Under the pieces are notes generated by a model that was not told where the DNA came from, did not search any database, and saw nothing but the letters and a program-made list of their open reading frames with translations. The translations under genes were made by a program, and so were the position numbers. Source: Caulobacteraceae bacterium (lineage in GTDB: Bacteria > Pseudomonadota > Alphaproteobacteria > Caulobacterales > Caulobacteraceae). From it: a stretch of DNA of 64,000 nucleotides. Location: NCBI GenBank assembly GCA_030446805.1, contig JAUJMO010000001.1:763241-827240 (forward strand), given 5' to 3'. Positions 1 to 8,218 of this stretch are shown here, in pieces; positions within the stretch are counted from its first letter, which is position 1; each line of letters starts with the position of its first letter.

Positions 1-200
1 GTGATCTTGTCCGCGCTGATCTGGATCTCGCCGCGGGCCACGGGGTGGTTGTTGGCCAGGATCCAGACCTCGTCGTTGGCGCCCGCATCCAGGGTGATCA
101 CGGCGCCGCGGCCCATGCGCAGGAGCTGGTTCATGGGCACCACGCTGCGACCCAGCACCACGGAGATTTCGACGTTCACCGCGTCGACCTGATTACGCAC
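1..200 (-). CDS. fliN: FliN/SpoA-type flagellar motor switch protein (partial, 5' part only)
   Basis: This is the beginning of a gene that runs off the left edge. The visible ~66 residues carry the SpoA/FliN C-terminal domain signature: a [15 protein letters not shown] segment, then [10 protein letters not shown], then [10 protein letters not shown] and ARGEIQI. FliN proteins form the C-ring at the cytoplasmic base of the flagellar motor and help switch rotation. The start is uncertain. GTG at 200 gives MRNQVDAV; an in-frame ATG at 230 would add ten residues but has no better ribosome site. It is divergent from lipB, whose ATG is at 240. A FliM or FliY relative sharing this domain cannot be excluded because the rest is missing. 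Confidence 0.8.
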   Translation of the reverse strand, partial: MRNQVDAVNVEISVVLGRSVVPMNQLLRMGRGAVITLDAGANDEVWILANNHPVARGEIQISADKI

Positions 201-239
201 GCTCGCACTCCCGCGGAGAAGGCTCCACATTGGGGCCCC

Positions 240-1022
240 ATGCTGAACCAGCCGTTAAGCCGCCCTCTCCTGCCCCGGCCCGACGGCCTGGCGGCGGGCT
301 GGGCCGTGTCGCCGGGACTGGTGGGCTATCCGGAGGCGGTGGCCGCCATGGAGGCGCGGGCCGAGGGCATCGCAGAAGGGTGCGCCGGCGAGTTGGTTTG
401 GCTCCTGGAGCATCCCCCGCTGTACACGGCGGGGGTGACGGCCAAGGCGGGCGACCTGCTGCAGCCAGGGCGGCTGCCGGTTTTCCGCAGCGGGCGCGGT
501 GGGCGGTTCACCTATCACGGACCCGGCCAGAGGGTGGTCTATCTCATGCTCGACCTGAACGCGCGCGGCCGCGACGTGCGCGCCTTTGTCCGCGCGCTGG
601 AGACCTGGATCATCGGCGCCCTGGCCGAGTTCAACGTGCGGGGCGAGGTGCGCCCCGAGCGTGTGGGCGTGTGGGTGGCCCATGGGAGGCCCCCTCGCGA
701 GGAGAAGATTGCGGCGATCGGGGTCAAGCTCAGGCGCTGGGTGAGCTTTCACGGGATCAGTTTCAATGTGGAGCCGGAGCTGGCGCATTTCCGAGGCATC
801 GTGCCCTGCGGGATCAGCGAGCATGGGGTGACCAGCCTGGTCAACCTGGGCCTGCCGGTGACCATGGACGAGGCGGATGCGGCGCTGCGGACGAGCTTCG
901 AGGCCGTGTTCGGACCGGTCGAGCCGGCCAGCCCGCCGGTCGGAGGCAACGGCTCGGCCCCGGACGCGTTTACGTCGGGAGAGCAACACAAGAAAGGCCA
1001 CCATGGACAAGAACCGCGTTGA
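240..1022 (+). CDS. lipB: Octanoyl-[acyl carrier protein]:protein N-octanoyltransferase LipB
   Basis: LipB moves the octanoyl group from acyl carrier protein to the lipoyl domains of 2-oxoacid dehydrogenases and the glycine cleavage system, the first step of lipoate synthesis, in the cytoplasm. The 260-residue product has the family hallmarks: [12 protein letters not shown] at about 86-97, the catalytic lysine in IGVKLRRW (K163) followed by SFHGISFNV, and the catalytic cysteine in [13 protein letters not shown] (C190). The ATG at 240 gives the expected N-terminus; the longer open frame upstream runs antisense to the flagellar gene. Its last ~30 residues lie beyond the conserved domain, and its 3' end overlaps the start of csbD by 20 bp. 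Confidence 0.95.
   Translation: MLNQPLSRPLLPRPDGLAAGWAVSPGLVGYPEAVAAMEARAEGIAEGCAGELVWLLEHPPLYTAGVTAKAGDLLQPGRLPVFRSGRGGRFTYHGPGQRVVYLMLDLNARGRDVRAFVRALETWIIGALAEFNVRGEVRPERVGVWVAHGRPPREEKIAAIGVKLRRWVSFHGISFNVEPELAHFRGIVPCGISEHGVTSLVNLGLPVTMDEADAALRTSFEAVFGPVEPASPPVGGNGSAPDAFTSGEQHKKGHHGQEPR
946..970 (+). promoter_or_regulatory. Candidate stress-sigma promoter for csbD
   Basis: GCAAC at 946-950 and CGTT at 967-970 are 16 bp apart. This is one base off the GGAAC-N16/17-CGTT pattern known for the alphaproteobacterial general stress sigma (SigT/EcfG/RpoE2). It lies inside the 3' end of lipB, 32 bp before the csbD start. It is inferred from pattern only. Confidence 0.3.
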
Positions 1023-1230
1023 AGGCTCGGGCGATCAGGCCAAGGGCAATCTGAAGGAAGGCCTGGGCCACCTGACGGGCGACGAGAAGCTGAAGAACGA
1101 GGGCCGTGGGGATCAGGCCGGCGGCAAGATCAAGAACGCGGTCGGCGGCGCGGTCGACGCGGTCAAGGATGCCGCCAGTGACGCCAAACAGGCCTTGGAC
1201 CGCAAGACGGACGGCAACCCGAACACCTGA
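1003..1230 (+). CDS. CsbD-family stress protein
   Basis: A 75-residue, very hydrophilic protein of the CsbD family (small, abundant, general-stress-associated proteins of unknown biochemical role). The family pattern is clear: [19 protein letters not shown], then [20 protein letters not shown] and a [16 protein letters not shown] tail. The ATG at 1003 lies inside the end of lipB in another frame and is preceded by AAGAAAGG. A strong terminator follows 44 bp after the stop. A candidate stress-sigma promoter lies just upstream, so it may be transcribed independently of lipB. Confidence 0.9.
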   Translation: MDKNRVEGSGDQAKGNLKEGLGHLTGDEKLKNEGRGDQAGGKIKNAVGGAVDAVKDAASDAKQALDRKTDGNPNT

Positions 1231-1273
1231 ACGGGAGCAGGCGCCCCCTTGCGGGCGCGTGGCGGGACATGGA

Positions 1274-1301
1274 GGGGAGGCCCGTTGGGCCTCCCCTTTT
1301 T
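1274..1301 (+). terminator. Intrinsic terminator after csbD
   Basis: A perfect 10-bp stem (GGGGAGGCCC / GGGCCTCCCC) with a GTT loop is followed by five T residues at 1297-1301. It lies between csbD and the convergent pccA. The hairpin could also stop pccA transcripts, but there is no T-run on that side. Confidence 0.9.
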
Positions 1302-1317
1302 GCGGACCGCCCGTGCG

Positions 1318-3318
1318 TCAGGCGAACTCGATCAGGACTTCGTCCGCGGCGACGCTGTCCCCGGCCTTGGGCCCCACTGTCTTGACCACGCCGTCGCGCT
1401 CGGCGCGCAGGATGTTCTGCATCTTCATGGCCTCGATCACGGCCAGGGTTTCGCCGGAGCGAACCTCTTGGCCGGGCGCCACGTCGATGGAGATCACCAA
1501 CCCGGGCATGGGCGAGACCACCTGACGCGAGGTGTCGCGCGGCGCGCGCTCCGGCAGGCGCGAGGCAAGCTCGGACGACAGCGGCGTCAGCACCCGCGTG
1601 CGGACCTGGGCGGCGCGGTGGCGGATGGCGTAGCCGTCCGCCGTACGGACCACCGACACGGCGAAGGGACGGCCGTCGAGGGCGGCGCGAAACTGCGGCC
1701 GGCCCGGACGCCAGTCCAGGCGGTCCAGGCGCAAGGTGCGCCCCTCGTCCAACAGCTCGACGCTGAGCGCGCCATGGGCTTCGGACAGGCGCACCGGGCG
1801 GCGTTCGACGCCCAGCAGGATCACCCATTCGTCGCGCGGAGAGGCGGCCCTGCCGCCGTTGGCGTTCCTCAGCGCGCGGGCGGTGGCGCTGCGGTGCATC
1901 GCAGCCGCGGCGGCGGTGATGGCGTCGCGTTGGAAGGCGTCCGGTTCGAGGCCCTGGAAGCCCCCTGCGAACTCCTCGGCGATGTAGGCTGTGGACAGAC
2001 GCCCTTCCCGGAACCGGGGCTGGTCCATCACCGCCGAAAGGAAGGGCAGGTTGTGGCCCAGACCTTCGATGTGGAAGTCCTCAAGCGCCTGCGCCTGGCC
2101 GTCGACCGCGGCCTCGCGGGTCGCGCCCCATGAGCACAGCTTGGCGATCATGGGGTCGTAGAACATGGAGATCTCGTCGCCCTCGACCACGCCGCTGTCG
2201 TTGCGGACCAGGTAGGGACCACGGTCGCCCTCGGGCGGCGGCTGGTAGCGGACGAGGCGTCCGATGGAGGGCAGGAACTTGCGGTAGGGATCCTCGGCGT
2301 AGATGCGGCTTTCCACCGCCCAGCCGTCGATCCTGAGGTCGTCCTGCGCGAAGGATAGCGGCTCGCCCGCGGCCACCCGGATCATCTGCTCCACCAGGTC
2401 CAGACCCGTGATCAATTCGGTGACCGGGTGCTCGACCTGGAGCCGGGTGTTCATCTCGAGGAAGTAGAAGGATCTGTCCTGCCCCGCGACGAATTCGACG
2501 GTGCCGGCGCTGTCGTAGTTCACGGCCTGGGCCAGGGCCACGGCCTGGGCGCCCATGGCGGCGCGGGTCGCCGCGTCCAGCAGGGGCGAGGGCGCCTCCT
2601 CGATGACCTTCTGATTGCGGCGCTGGATAGAGCATTCGCGTTCGAACAGGTGGACGACGTGGCCGTGCTTGTCGCCCAGCACCTGGATCTCGATGTGGCG
2701 CGGGTCGGTGATGAATTTCTCGATGAAGATGCGGTCATCGCCAAAGGCGCCGCGGGCCTCGGCGCGGACGGCGGGAAAGCCTTCCTCGACGTCGGCGCGG
2801 GTCCAGGCGATGCGGATCCCCTTCCCGCCCCCGCCGGCCGAAGCCTTGAGCATCACCGGGTAGCCGATCTCCTCGGCGATCTGGATCGCATGGGGCACGC
2901 CGTCGATCTCGCCCACGTGCCCAGGGACCGTGCTCACCCCGGCGGCGGCGGCCGCCCGCTTGGAGGCGATCTTGTCGCCCATGGCGTCGATGGCCGCCGG
3001 GTTCGGGCCGATGAAGACGATGCCCTCGGCCTCGAGTTGACGCGCGAATTCGGCCCGTTCGGAAAGAAAGCCGAAGCCGGGGTGGACGGCCTCGGCGCCC
3101 GTCCGTTTGCAGGCCGCGATGATCTTGTCGGCGCGGAGATAGCTTTCGCTAGCGGGCGCCGGGCCGATGAAGACGGACTCCTCGGCCATCTCGACCGCCA
3201 GCGAACCGGCGTCGGCCTCGGAATAGACGACCACGGTCCGAATCCCGAGGCGGCGAGCGGTCTTGATGACGCGAACGGCGATCTCGCCGCGGTTGGCGAT
3301 CAGGATCTTGGAGAACAC
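1318..3318 (-). CDS. pccA: Propionyl-CoA carboxylase alpha subunit (biotin carboxylase + BCCP)
   Basis: The product has 666 residues. The biotin carboxylase N-domain begins FSKILIANRGEIAVRVI. The ATP-grasp region has the glycine-rich loop KASAGGGGKGIRIAW and the FLEMNTRLQVEHPVTE motif, followed by AVESRIYAEDPYRKFLPS, which is typical of PccA. The C-terminal biotinyl domain has EAMKM with the biotinylated lysine at about 632. It carboxylates biotin with ATP and bicarbonate, and PccB transfers the carboxyl group to propionyl-CoA to give methylmalonyl-CoA. Length matches the family. It is transcribed away from the membrane protein gene at 3428. Its partner pccB lies 5 kb away on the same strand rather than next to it. 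A methylcrotonyl- or acetyl-CoA carboxylase subunit is less likely. Confidence 0.92.
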   Translation of the reverse strand: MFSKILIANRGEIAVRVIKTARRLGIRTVVVYSEADAGSLAVEMAEESVFIGPAPASESYLRADKIIAACKRTGAEAVHPGFGFLSERAEFARQLEAEGIVFIGPNPAAIDAMGDKIASKRAAAAAGVSTVPGHVGEIDGVPHAIQIAEEIGYPVMLKASAGGGGKGIRIAWTRADVEEGFPAVRAEARGAFGDDRIFIEKFITDPRHIEIQVLGDKHGHVVHLFERECSIQRRNQKVIEEAPSPLLDAATRAAMGAQAVALAQAVNYDSAGTVEFVAGQDRSFYFLEMNTRLQVEHPVTELITGLDLVEQMIRVAAGEPLSFAQDDLRIDGWAVESRIYAEDPYRKFLPSIGRLVRYQPPPEGDRGPYLVRNDSGVVEGDEISMFYDPMIAKLCSWGATREAAVDGQAQALEDFHIEGLGHNLPFLSAVMDQPRFREGRLSTAYIAEEFAGGFQGLEPDAFQRDAITAAAAAMHRSATARALRNANGGRAASPRDEWVILLGVERRPVRLSEAHGALSVELLDEGRTLRLDRLDWRPGRPQFRAALDGRPFAVSVVRTADGYAIRHRAAQVRTRVLTPLSSELASRLPERAPRDTSRQVVSPMPGLVISIDVAPGQEVRSGETLAVIEAMKMQNILRAERDGVVKTVGPKAGDSVAADEVLIEFA

Positions 3319-3427
3319 GCGTTTCCGCCCCGGCGGCTTCTTGTTGCAGGCGGCTTATCCGGGGGCGGTGCAGGTGGCAAACGGCCCGCGTCTTGACAGG
3401 TGACAGGCAGGCGCGGGACGGCGAGGC

Positions 3428-4153
3428 ATGAGCAGCTGGCTGAACTCCTCCTGGCGCCTTCCCGTGACCGTTCTGGCGATCGCGGTCGCCCTGGGGCTGG
3501 GCCTCGCCGGCGCTCCACGGGCCCTGTACCTGGCGCTGACCAGCGAGGCCGGGCTGGTGGAGAATGCGACGGTGCTGGCCGCGGCCTTGGGGGCGGTGCT
3601 GGCGCTAGGGGTCTGGGGTCGGCGGGGCCAGCTGACGCCGCCCCTGATAGGGGCGTGGTTCCTGATGTTCGCCCTGGGGCTGGTCTTCCTGGCGGGCGAG
3701 GAGATCAGTTGGGGCCAGCAGTATCTGCACTGGCGGACGCCCGCCGCCTTTGCGGCTCGGAACTATCAGGGCGAGACCAACCTGCACAATCTGCGAGGGG
3801 TGGACGTGGACCTGCCGGCGGTGGTGCTGGGGCTGGGCGTCTTTCTGGGCGGGATCGCCTGGCCGCTGTGGGTCGCCGTGCGGCGCAGGCCGGGGCGGAT
3901 GGGCGGCTGGCTTGGTTGGCTTTGGCCGAATGCGCGACTGTGGCCGGCGGCGGTGATCGCGCTCGCGCTCTGGGTGGCGGAGGCCTCCATCGTGCAGGCG
4001 GGCTGGGACCACCGGCCGGGGCTCAGGACCTACTACATCGCGATTCGCGAAGCCGTGGAGCTGTTCCTGATCCTGTACGTGCTGCTCTATCTGGCCGATG
4101 TGCGGGAGCGGTTGGGCCCGCGCTCCCGGGGGCTCACCGCCTTGGACGCCTAA
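3428..4153 (+). CDS. Polytopic membrane protein of unknown function
   Basis: A 241-residue protein with about six hydrophobic helices (roughly residues 10-27, 45-62, 70-88, 130-150, 172-190 and 210-228). I do not recognise a named function. A distinctive loop, GEEISWGQQYLHW followed by NYQGETNLHNLRG, is acidic and aromatic and sits just after the third helix. It resembles a conserved signature of uncharacterised bacterial membrane proteins. The ATG follows GGCGAGGC. The gene ends convergently with the PAP2 gene, the two coding regions sharing 4 bp. Confidence 0.75.
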   Translation: MSSWLNSSWRLPVTVLAIAVALGLGLAGAPRALYLALTSEAGLVENATVLAAALGAVLALGVWGRRGQLTPPLIGAWFLMFALGLVFLAGEEISWGQQYLHWRTPAAFAARNYQGETNLHNLRGVDVDLPAVVLGLGVFLGGIAWPLWVAVRRRPGRMGGWLGWLWPNARLWPAAVIALALWVAEASIVQAGWDHRPGLRTYYIAIREAVELFLILYVLLYLADVRERLGPRSRGLTALDA

Positions 4154-4716
4154 GCCTCGCCCATGGCGGATGCGAGTTGGTCCACAAACCATTCGGCGAG
4201 GAAGCCGATGAGGGCGCCCGCCGCCACGTCCGAGGGATAGTGCGCGGCGCGCAGAGGCTGGGCGGCCGCGGCCAGACAGGCGAAGACCGCCGCAGGGAGC
4301 GCGGCTTGCGGAATCGCCCGGCTCACGGCTCGGGCGGCGGCCACGGCGTCGGCGGTGTGCCCCGAGGGGAAGGACTGGTCGGCCTTTTGATCGCTGCCCC
4401 CCGCGCCCCGGCGATAGGTGCGCTCGTCCAGCAGGCGGTGCGGCCGGGTGCGGGTGACGTGGTGTTTGATGACGTGCTTGGCGCCCGTGGCCAGCAGCAC
4501 GGACGCCAGGGTGCGGCCTGCGGCCTGGGTGATCCGCGGCTTGCCGGCGAAGACGCCGACCGCCAGCCCCAGCCCGGCCATGGCCAGCATAGGAGGCTGG
4601 TCCGCCAGCTTGCTGATCGGGTGCAAGGCGTCGGCCAGAGGATGATCGCGAAGCGAGCGGATGCGGCGCGCGAGGTCGAGTTCGGCCTGTTCGAAAGCGG
4701 TGTCGGCTTGGGGCAT
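4150..4716 (-). CDS. PAP2-family phosphatase with an altered third motif
   Basis: A 188-residue member of the type 2 phosphatidic acid phosphatase superfamily, which hydrolyses lipid or other phosphate esters, often at the inner membrane. Motif 1 is K84-x6-RP (KHHVTRTRP), motif 2 is FPSGHT (H120) and motif 3 contains AAHYPSD (H159, D163). The usual SR pair six residues before H159 reads AQ here, so the conserved arginine is missing (Q153). ATG at 4716 was preferred over a TTG at 4755 that would add 13 residues. The substrate cannot be told from sequence. Hydrophobic segments are short, so membrane attachment is uncertain. Confidence 0.8.
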   Translation of the reverse strand: MPQADTAFEQAELDLARRIRSLRDHPLADALHPISKLADQPPMLAMAGLGLAVGVFAGKPRITQAAGRTLASVLLATGAKHVIKHHVTRTRPHRLLDERTYRRGAGGSDQKADQSFPSGHTADAVAAARAVSRAIPQAALPAAVFACLAAAAQPLRAAHYPSDVAAGALIGFLAEWFVDQLASAMGEA

Positions 4717-4943
4717 GAAGGGGCAACGCGGGGGCGAGAGGCCGGTTCGCGTCAAGGTTCGCCGACGGGATCGGCCGGCCTTTCTCGCCCGACACGTCCG
4801 TCAATCCGAGGCGGGTCGGCGGTGCGCAAGCCTGAAGGCGCGAGGCGGCCGCCGCTGCGGCGGAGCGTCTCAGTTCGAAGACGCGCGCGCTCTTCCCACG
4901 ACCCCGTTGGCCCGGTCTTTTCCAGGAAGCTGAGCCGGAGCCG

Positions 4944-4969
4944 GGAACCGGTCGGCCAGCCGACACGCT
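4944..4969 (+). promoter_or_regulatory. Weak GGAAC-type promoter candidate
   Basis: GGAAC at 4944-4948 is followed 17 bp later by CGCT, one base off the general-stress consensus. It lies 29 bp before the ATG of the secreted Ala/Pro-rich protein. The weakest of the GGAAC candidates in this window, because only one T is present at the -10 position. Confidence 0.2.
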
Positions 4970-4997
4970 CTGGAGGTGAACTCTCAACGGAGCCCGC

Positions 4998-5699
4998 ATG
5001 AAAACCGTTCTGACCTTGGTCGCCGCCGCAACCCTGACCCTGACCGCCGCCCAGGCCGACGCCCAAACCCGCCGTCGCGGCGCACGCGCCGCCCCTGCGG
5101 CGCCGCCCGCGCTGGCCCCGGCGCCCTATCGTCTGATCGGACCGGGAGCCGTCAACGCGGAGGCCTCCGTCCAGGCCGATGCGACGGTCGACTCCGCCGC
5201 CACCGGAGCCACGCCAGCCACCCCGGCGGCCCGCGCCACTCCGGCGACGCCCGCGGCTCAAGCCACGCCCGGAACGGCCACCAGCCCGGCGACGCCCGCC
5301 CAGCCGGCAACGCCCGCCGAGCCGGCGACGCCCGCCGCCCAGCCGGCCAGTCCAGCGAACGCGCAAGCAGGCGCAGACGGCGAAGCGGAAGCCGACGCCG
5401 GTGCGGCCACGCCTGAGCGGGCGCGTGCGGAAGCGGCGCTTCGCCGCGTCCTCGGCGAACTGGCGGCCGGAACGCCGGACTATGCGCAAATGAACACGGA
5501 AACCGCCGACCGGGTGCGCACCCAGCAGCCTAGCCTGACGCCCGCGCTGAAGCAGTACGGCGCCATCCGAAGCATCGCGCCCTTGGCCGATTCCGGAGGC
5601 TCGCAGCGGTTCCGGGTCACCTTCGCCAACGGCGAGGCGACCTTCGTCATCGCGACGGACGCAGACGGGAAGATCACCGCGCTCGGCGTCGAAAGCTGA
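4998..5699 (+). CDS. Secreted protein with Ala-Thr-Pro repeats and a small C-terminal domain
   Basis: The 233-residue product starts with a signal peptide (MKTVLTLVAAATLTLTAAQADAQ, probable cleavage after ADA or AQA near residue 22). A low-complexity region follows (about 60-125), built from ATPATPA-type repeats that should be extended and flexible. The C-terminal ~95 residues (from ERARAEAALRR) form a compact domain ending in RFRVTFANGEATFVIATDADGKITALGVE, a strand-rich pattern seen in uncharacterised secreted alphaproteobacterial proteins. Function unknown; a periplasmic or surface protein whose linker spans a distance is plausible. A terminator follows 22 bp after the stop. Confidence 0.8.
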   Translation: MKTVLTLVAAATLTLTAAQADAQTRRRGARAAPAAPPALAPAPYRLIGPGAVNAEASVQADATVDSAATGATPATPAARATPATPAAQATPGTATSPATPAQPATPAEPATPAAQPASPANAQAGADGEAEADAGAATPERARAEAALRRVLGELAAGTPDYAQMNTETADRVRTQQPSLTPALKQYGAIRSIAPLADSGGSQRFRVTFANGEATFVIATDADGKITALGVES

Positions 5700-5721
5700 T
5701 CGGCCGTCCTTGGTGCACCGG

Positions 5722-5755
5722 AACGCCCCGCGGGTCCGTTCGCGGGGCGTTTTCG
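5722..5755 (+). terminator. Intrinsic terminator after the secreted repeat protein
   Basis: An 11-bp perfect stem (AACGCCCCGCG / CGCGGGGCGTT) with an 8-nt loop ends in a short T-run (TTTT at 5750-5753). It follows the gene at 4998-5699. Confidence 0.85.
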
Positions 5756-5910
5756 CGGCTGGGGTTCAGTGGAGCCCAGCCTGCTTCTCCGTTAGGACCG
5801 CCCGAATCCGCGGCTGGCGGTCACACACTGACCACGATCGGCGCTAGATTCCCCCTCGCCGGGAATCGCCGAAAAGTGCACCCTGGCGCCGATCAGCCAA
5901 GGGGAATGTC

Positions 5911-6708
5911 ATGCGGATCACGCCGGAACAGGCCAAGGCTCATGCCGACGAGGTGCGGGCGACCAGCTCCACCGTCCTGCGGGGCCTGATCCCGGTCGAG
6001 AAGATCGAGGCCTGGAGCACGGCCTTTCAACCGCTGCTGCTGCGCACCATCGCGCGGGAGAAGGACGATCCCAACCGGGGAACCAACCGCTTCTACGTCA
6101 CCCTGCCCTTTCACGATCTTTGGGCCGACCCGGAGATCATCGACAACGACGCGGTCATGGCGGTGGTCGAGGAGCTGGTGGGGGCCGACGGGGTGCTCTG
6201 CCAGCTGGCCAGCGACACGCCGCTGAAGGGGTCGGAGTTCCAGGAGCTGCACCGCGACACCCAGCTGCTGTTCCCCGAAACCGGGGCGGAGACGCCGCCC
6301 TATCAGCTGGCCGTGAACTTCCCGCTGGTGGATGTGACCGTGGAGAACGGGGCCATGGAGTGGTCGCCGGGCAGCCACATCCTGTCCAAGGCCGAAGGGC
6401 TGCGGCGGGTCGAGAGCGGGGAAGCGCCGCTGCAGCCGCTGGAGATGAAGCGGGGCGACGTGCTGATCCGCGACGTGCGCCACATCCACCGCGGCACGCC
6501 GAACTATACGGACACGCCGCGGCCCATGGTGGTGATCGGCTATTCGCGCCGCTGGCTGAATCGGCCGGAGGTGGAGATTCGAGTGCCGCGTAGCGTCCTG
6601 GAGGGCTTGCCGGAGCGGGCGCGGCGCTGGCTGCGTTTCAACCCGGTGTTCGACACGGTCGAGCAGGCCACCGAGGCGGAGGAAAGCTACCGCGTGTTCG
6701 CCTTCTGA
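5911..6708 (+). CDS. PhyH-family Fe(II)/2-oxoglutarate-type dioxygenase
   Basis: A 265-residue protein of the phytanoyl-CoA dioxygenase superfamily: cupin-fold oxygenases that use Fe(II), O2 and 2-oxoglutarate to hydroxylate small molecules. The iron facial triad is visible: H114-x-D116 in ELHRDTQ and H193 in HIHRGTPN. R204 in DTPRPMVV is the probable 2-oxoglutarate-binding arginine. GAMEWSPGSHILSK between them is typical of the family. The substrate is unknown. It stands alone, convergent with the hydrolase gene, with about 150 bp upstream that shows no recognisable operator. Confidence 0.82.
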   Translation: MRITPEQAKAHADEVRATSSTVLRGLIPVEKIEAWSTAFQPLLLRTIAREKDDPNRGTNRFYVTLPFHDLWADPEIIDNDAVMAVVEELVGADGVLCQLASDTPLKGSEFQELHRDTQLLFPETGAETPPYQLAVNFPLVDVTVENGAMEWSPGSHILSKAEGLRRVESGEAPLQPLEMKRGDVLIRDVRHIHRGTPNYTDTPRPMVVIGYSRRWLNRPEVEIRVPRSVLEGLPERARRWLRFNPVFDTVEQATEAEESYRVFAF

Positions 6709-6771
6709 AGCCACCCGAAGGACTCCCTGCGCAGGTGGGGATCGCACCCAGACGACTGGGCGGGTCGGCCG

Positions 6772-7428
6772 CTAGCGGCTGATCTTTTCCGCCAGCACGC
6801 GACGAAGCCAAGCCAGGAGGTCGCGGTCGAGATCCTGGCGGCAGGCGTCCAGACCATGGCGGCAGTTGGGATAGAGGATGAGGTCCTTGGGCTCGCCGGC
6901 CCGCGCGTGCAGGTCTCGCGAGCAGCGGGCCGGAAGGATCTCGTCCGCCTCGCCGTGGATGAAGATCACCGGCCGGGGAGCCAGATCGGCGACCGGCTGG
7001 GTCCCCGCCGTCTGGCTGGACAAGGCGGCTACGGCGATCACGCCTGGTGAGGCCGCTGCGGCGGTGATCACCACCGCCCCGCCGAAGGAATGGCCGACCA
7101 GGATCAGGCGAGCCTTGCCCTCCGCCTCCAGCCAGGCCGCGCCCACCAGGACGTCGACCACGCAATCGCGGAGCACGCCAGGGCGGCGGTAGTCGAGTTC
7201 GAGCGAGGCCACGCCCTCGCCGCGCAGCTGTTCCCCCAAACGCGTGTAGAGCCCCCCGGCGGGGCCGCCCAGACCCCCGCCCGAGCCGAACACCCAGAGC
7301 ACGGCGGCGTCGCCGGGGGCCGGCTGAAGCCGGCCGAAGACAGGACCCACGGACGAGCGGAGGACCACCCGCTCCACACCCTCGCGTTCGGGCGTGCGGT
7401 CGACCGCGGTGATCTCCACGTCCGCCAC
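6772..7428 (-). CDS. Alpha/beta-hydrolase family protein
   Basis: A 218-residue hydrolase of the dienelactone hydrolase/esterase kind. The catalytic triad can be read: the nucleophile elbow GHSFGG with S114, the acid D162 in HGEADEILP, and H191 in NCRHGLD. The N-terminus lacks a signal peptide, so it should be cytoplasmic. It follows the small membrane-anchored protein gene (7456-7860) by only 27 bp on the same strand, so the two are probably cotranscribed. The substrate cannot be inferred. Confidence 0.82.
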   Translation of the reverse strand: MADVEITAVDRTPEREGVERVVLRSSVGPVFGRLQPAPGDAAVLWVFGSGGGLGGPAGGLYTRLGEQLRGEGVASLELDYRRPGVLRDCVVDVLVGAAWLEAEGKARLILVGHSFGGAVVITAAAASPGVIAVAALSSQTAGTQPVADLAPRPVIFIHGEADEILPARCSRDLHARAGEPKDLILYPNCRHGLDACRQDLDRDLLAWLRRVLAEKISR

Positions 7429-7455
7429 CGCGATCGCCTCAGATAGCCGCCCGCC

Positions 7456-7860
7456 TTATTGGCCCGGGGCCGGAGCCGTGCCGGGGGCGGGGTTCGCCCC
7501 AGGCTGGGTCGGCGCGGGGGCTGCGCCGGGACCGCGGCCCGGCACGCCGTCCGCCAGCGGGTCGCCGCCGGGGACGGGCGTGCCGCGGGCGGCGTCAGCC
7601 TCGGTGATCACCGAAGCGTTGCCGTTCTCATTGTCAGGAACCATGGTCGAGACGGGCGCCGCGGGCGGCGCAGGCTCGCCGCGCTCGGCACCGTTGGTGT
7701 CCTGGCGTGAGAGGGGATCGGACGCCATGCGCTCGGAGAGGTCGCCGTCGTCCGCGCCGCGGTTGAAGGCCCAGGCCAGGATGGCCACCAGCACCAGGGC
7801 GGCCAGCAGCGGCCACAGCCATTTGTTGGTTTTCTTCTTCGCTTGGGAATGATCGGTCAT
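7456..7860 (-). CDS. Small membrane-anchored protein with a Pro/Ala-rich tail
   Basis: A 134-residue protein with a short Lys-rich cytoplasmic start (MTDHSQAKKKTNK), one transmembrane helix (about 14-33) and a disordered, acidic then Pro/Gly/Ala-rich C-terminal region predicted outside the inner membrane. No domain is recognised. A good GGAAC-N18-TT motif lies about 40 bp upstream, suggesting general-stress control. It would be the first gene of an operon with the alpha/beta hydrolase. Similar tails occur in small envelope-stress proteins, but no function can be claimed. Confidence 0.7.
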   Translation of the reverse strand: MTDHSQAKKKTNKWLWPLLAALVLVAILAWAFNRGADDGDLSERMASDPLSRQDTNGAERGEPAPPAAPVSTMVPDNENGNASVITEADAARGTPVPGGDPLADGVPGRGPGAAPAPTQPGANPAPGTAPAPGQ

Positions 7861-7898
7861 GGTCGTTCCTCCGGCCGCGCGTGCGGGTTCGAGGAGTC

Positions 7899-7923
7899 AA
7901 CAGGAAGCCCGACGCTCGGTTCC
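7899..7923 (-). promoter_or_regulatory. Candidate general-stress (EcfG/SigT-type) promoter
   Basis: On the minus strand GGAAC (7923-7919) is followed by 18 bp and then TT (7900-7899), matching the RpoE2-type GGAAC-N18/19-TT pattern. The start codon of the downstream gene is at 7860, leaving a leader of about 30 nt. The rest of 7861-8097 shows nothing else recognisable. Confidence 0.4.
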
Positions 7924-8097
7924 GCCGACCTCCGCCTGGTTCTGTCGGGCCGGCCCGAGGCCTTGGGCGGCGCGCCGATGTCCGACAGCTGGACAAGTGT
8001 TCAGTTGGTCACGCGGGGACAGCTTGGGCGGCGGCTCGTCCCAAGCATCATCCAACGTCGGGATCGCTGGTGGGCAGTCGTCCGCTTCCGTAACGCG

Positions 8098-8213
8098 GGA
8101 TGTTGCCGTGCTTCTTCCAAGGGTCCGACAGCTGCTTCTTCTTGAGGCTCCGTAGTTCCTGGATCGAACGGCGGCGGGCGGCGCGCGACTGATCAGGTCG
8201 CCGCGCTGCCAAA
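8098..8213 (-). pseudogene. Decayed second copy of the pccB 3' end
   Basis: Read on the minus strand, this stretch encodes ELRSLKKKQLSDPWKKHGNIP. It is nearly the same as the end of the intact PccB at 8701 ([22 protein letters not shown]). By eye the DNA is about 80% identical over roughly 95 bp. It has lost the stop codon (CCG CGT in place of CCG CTG TGA) and carries a 1-bp deletion about 90 bp in. Upstream, a QRGDLI segment still echoes QRGYIDDVI of PccB. It is a non-functional remnant. The lipoprotein gene 8219-8704 lies exactly between this remnant and the intact pccB. Confidence 0.8.
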
Positions 8214-8218
8214 AACGA

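Noticed and set aside
4752-5489. Gly/Arg-rich minus-strand frame opposite the secreted repeat protein
   Set aside because: Its composition is simply the complement of the Ala-Thr-Pro repeats; no ribosome site.
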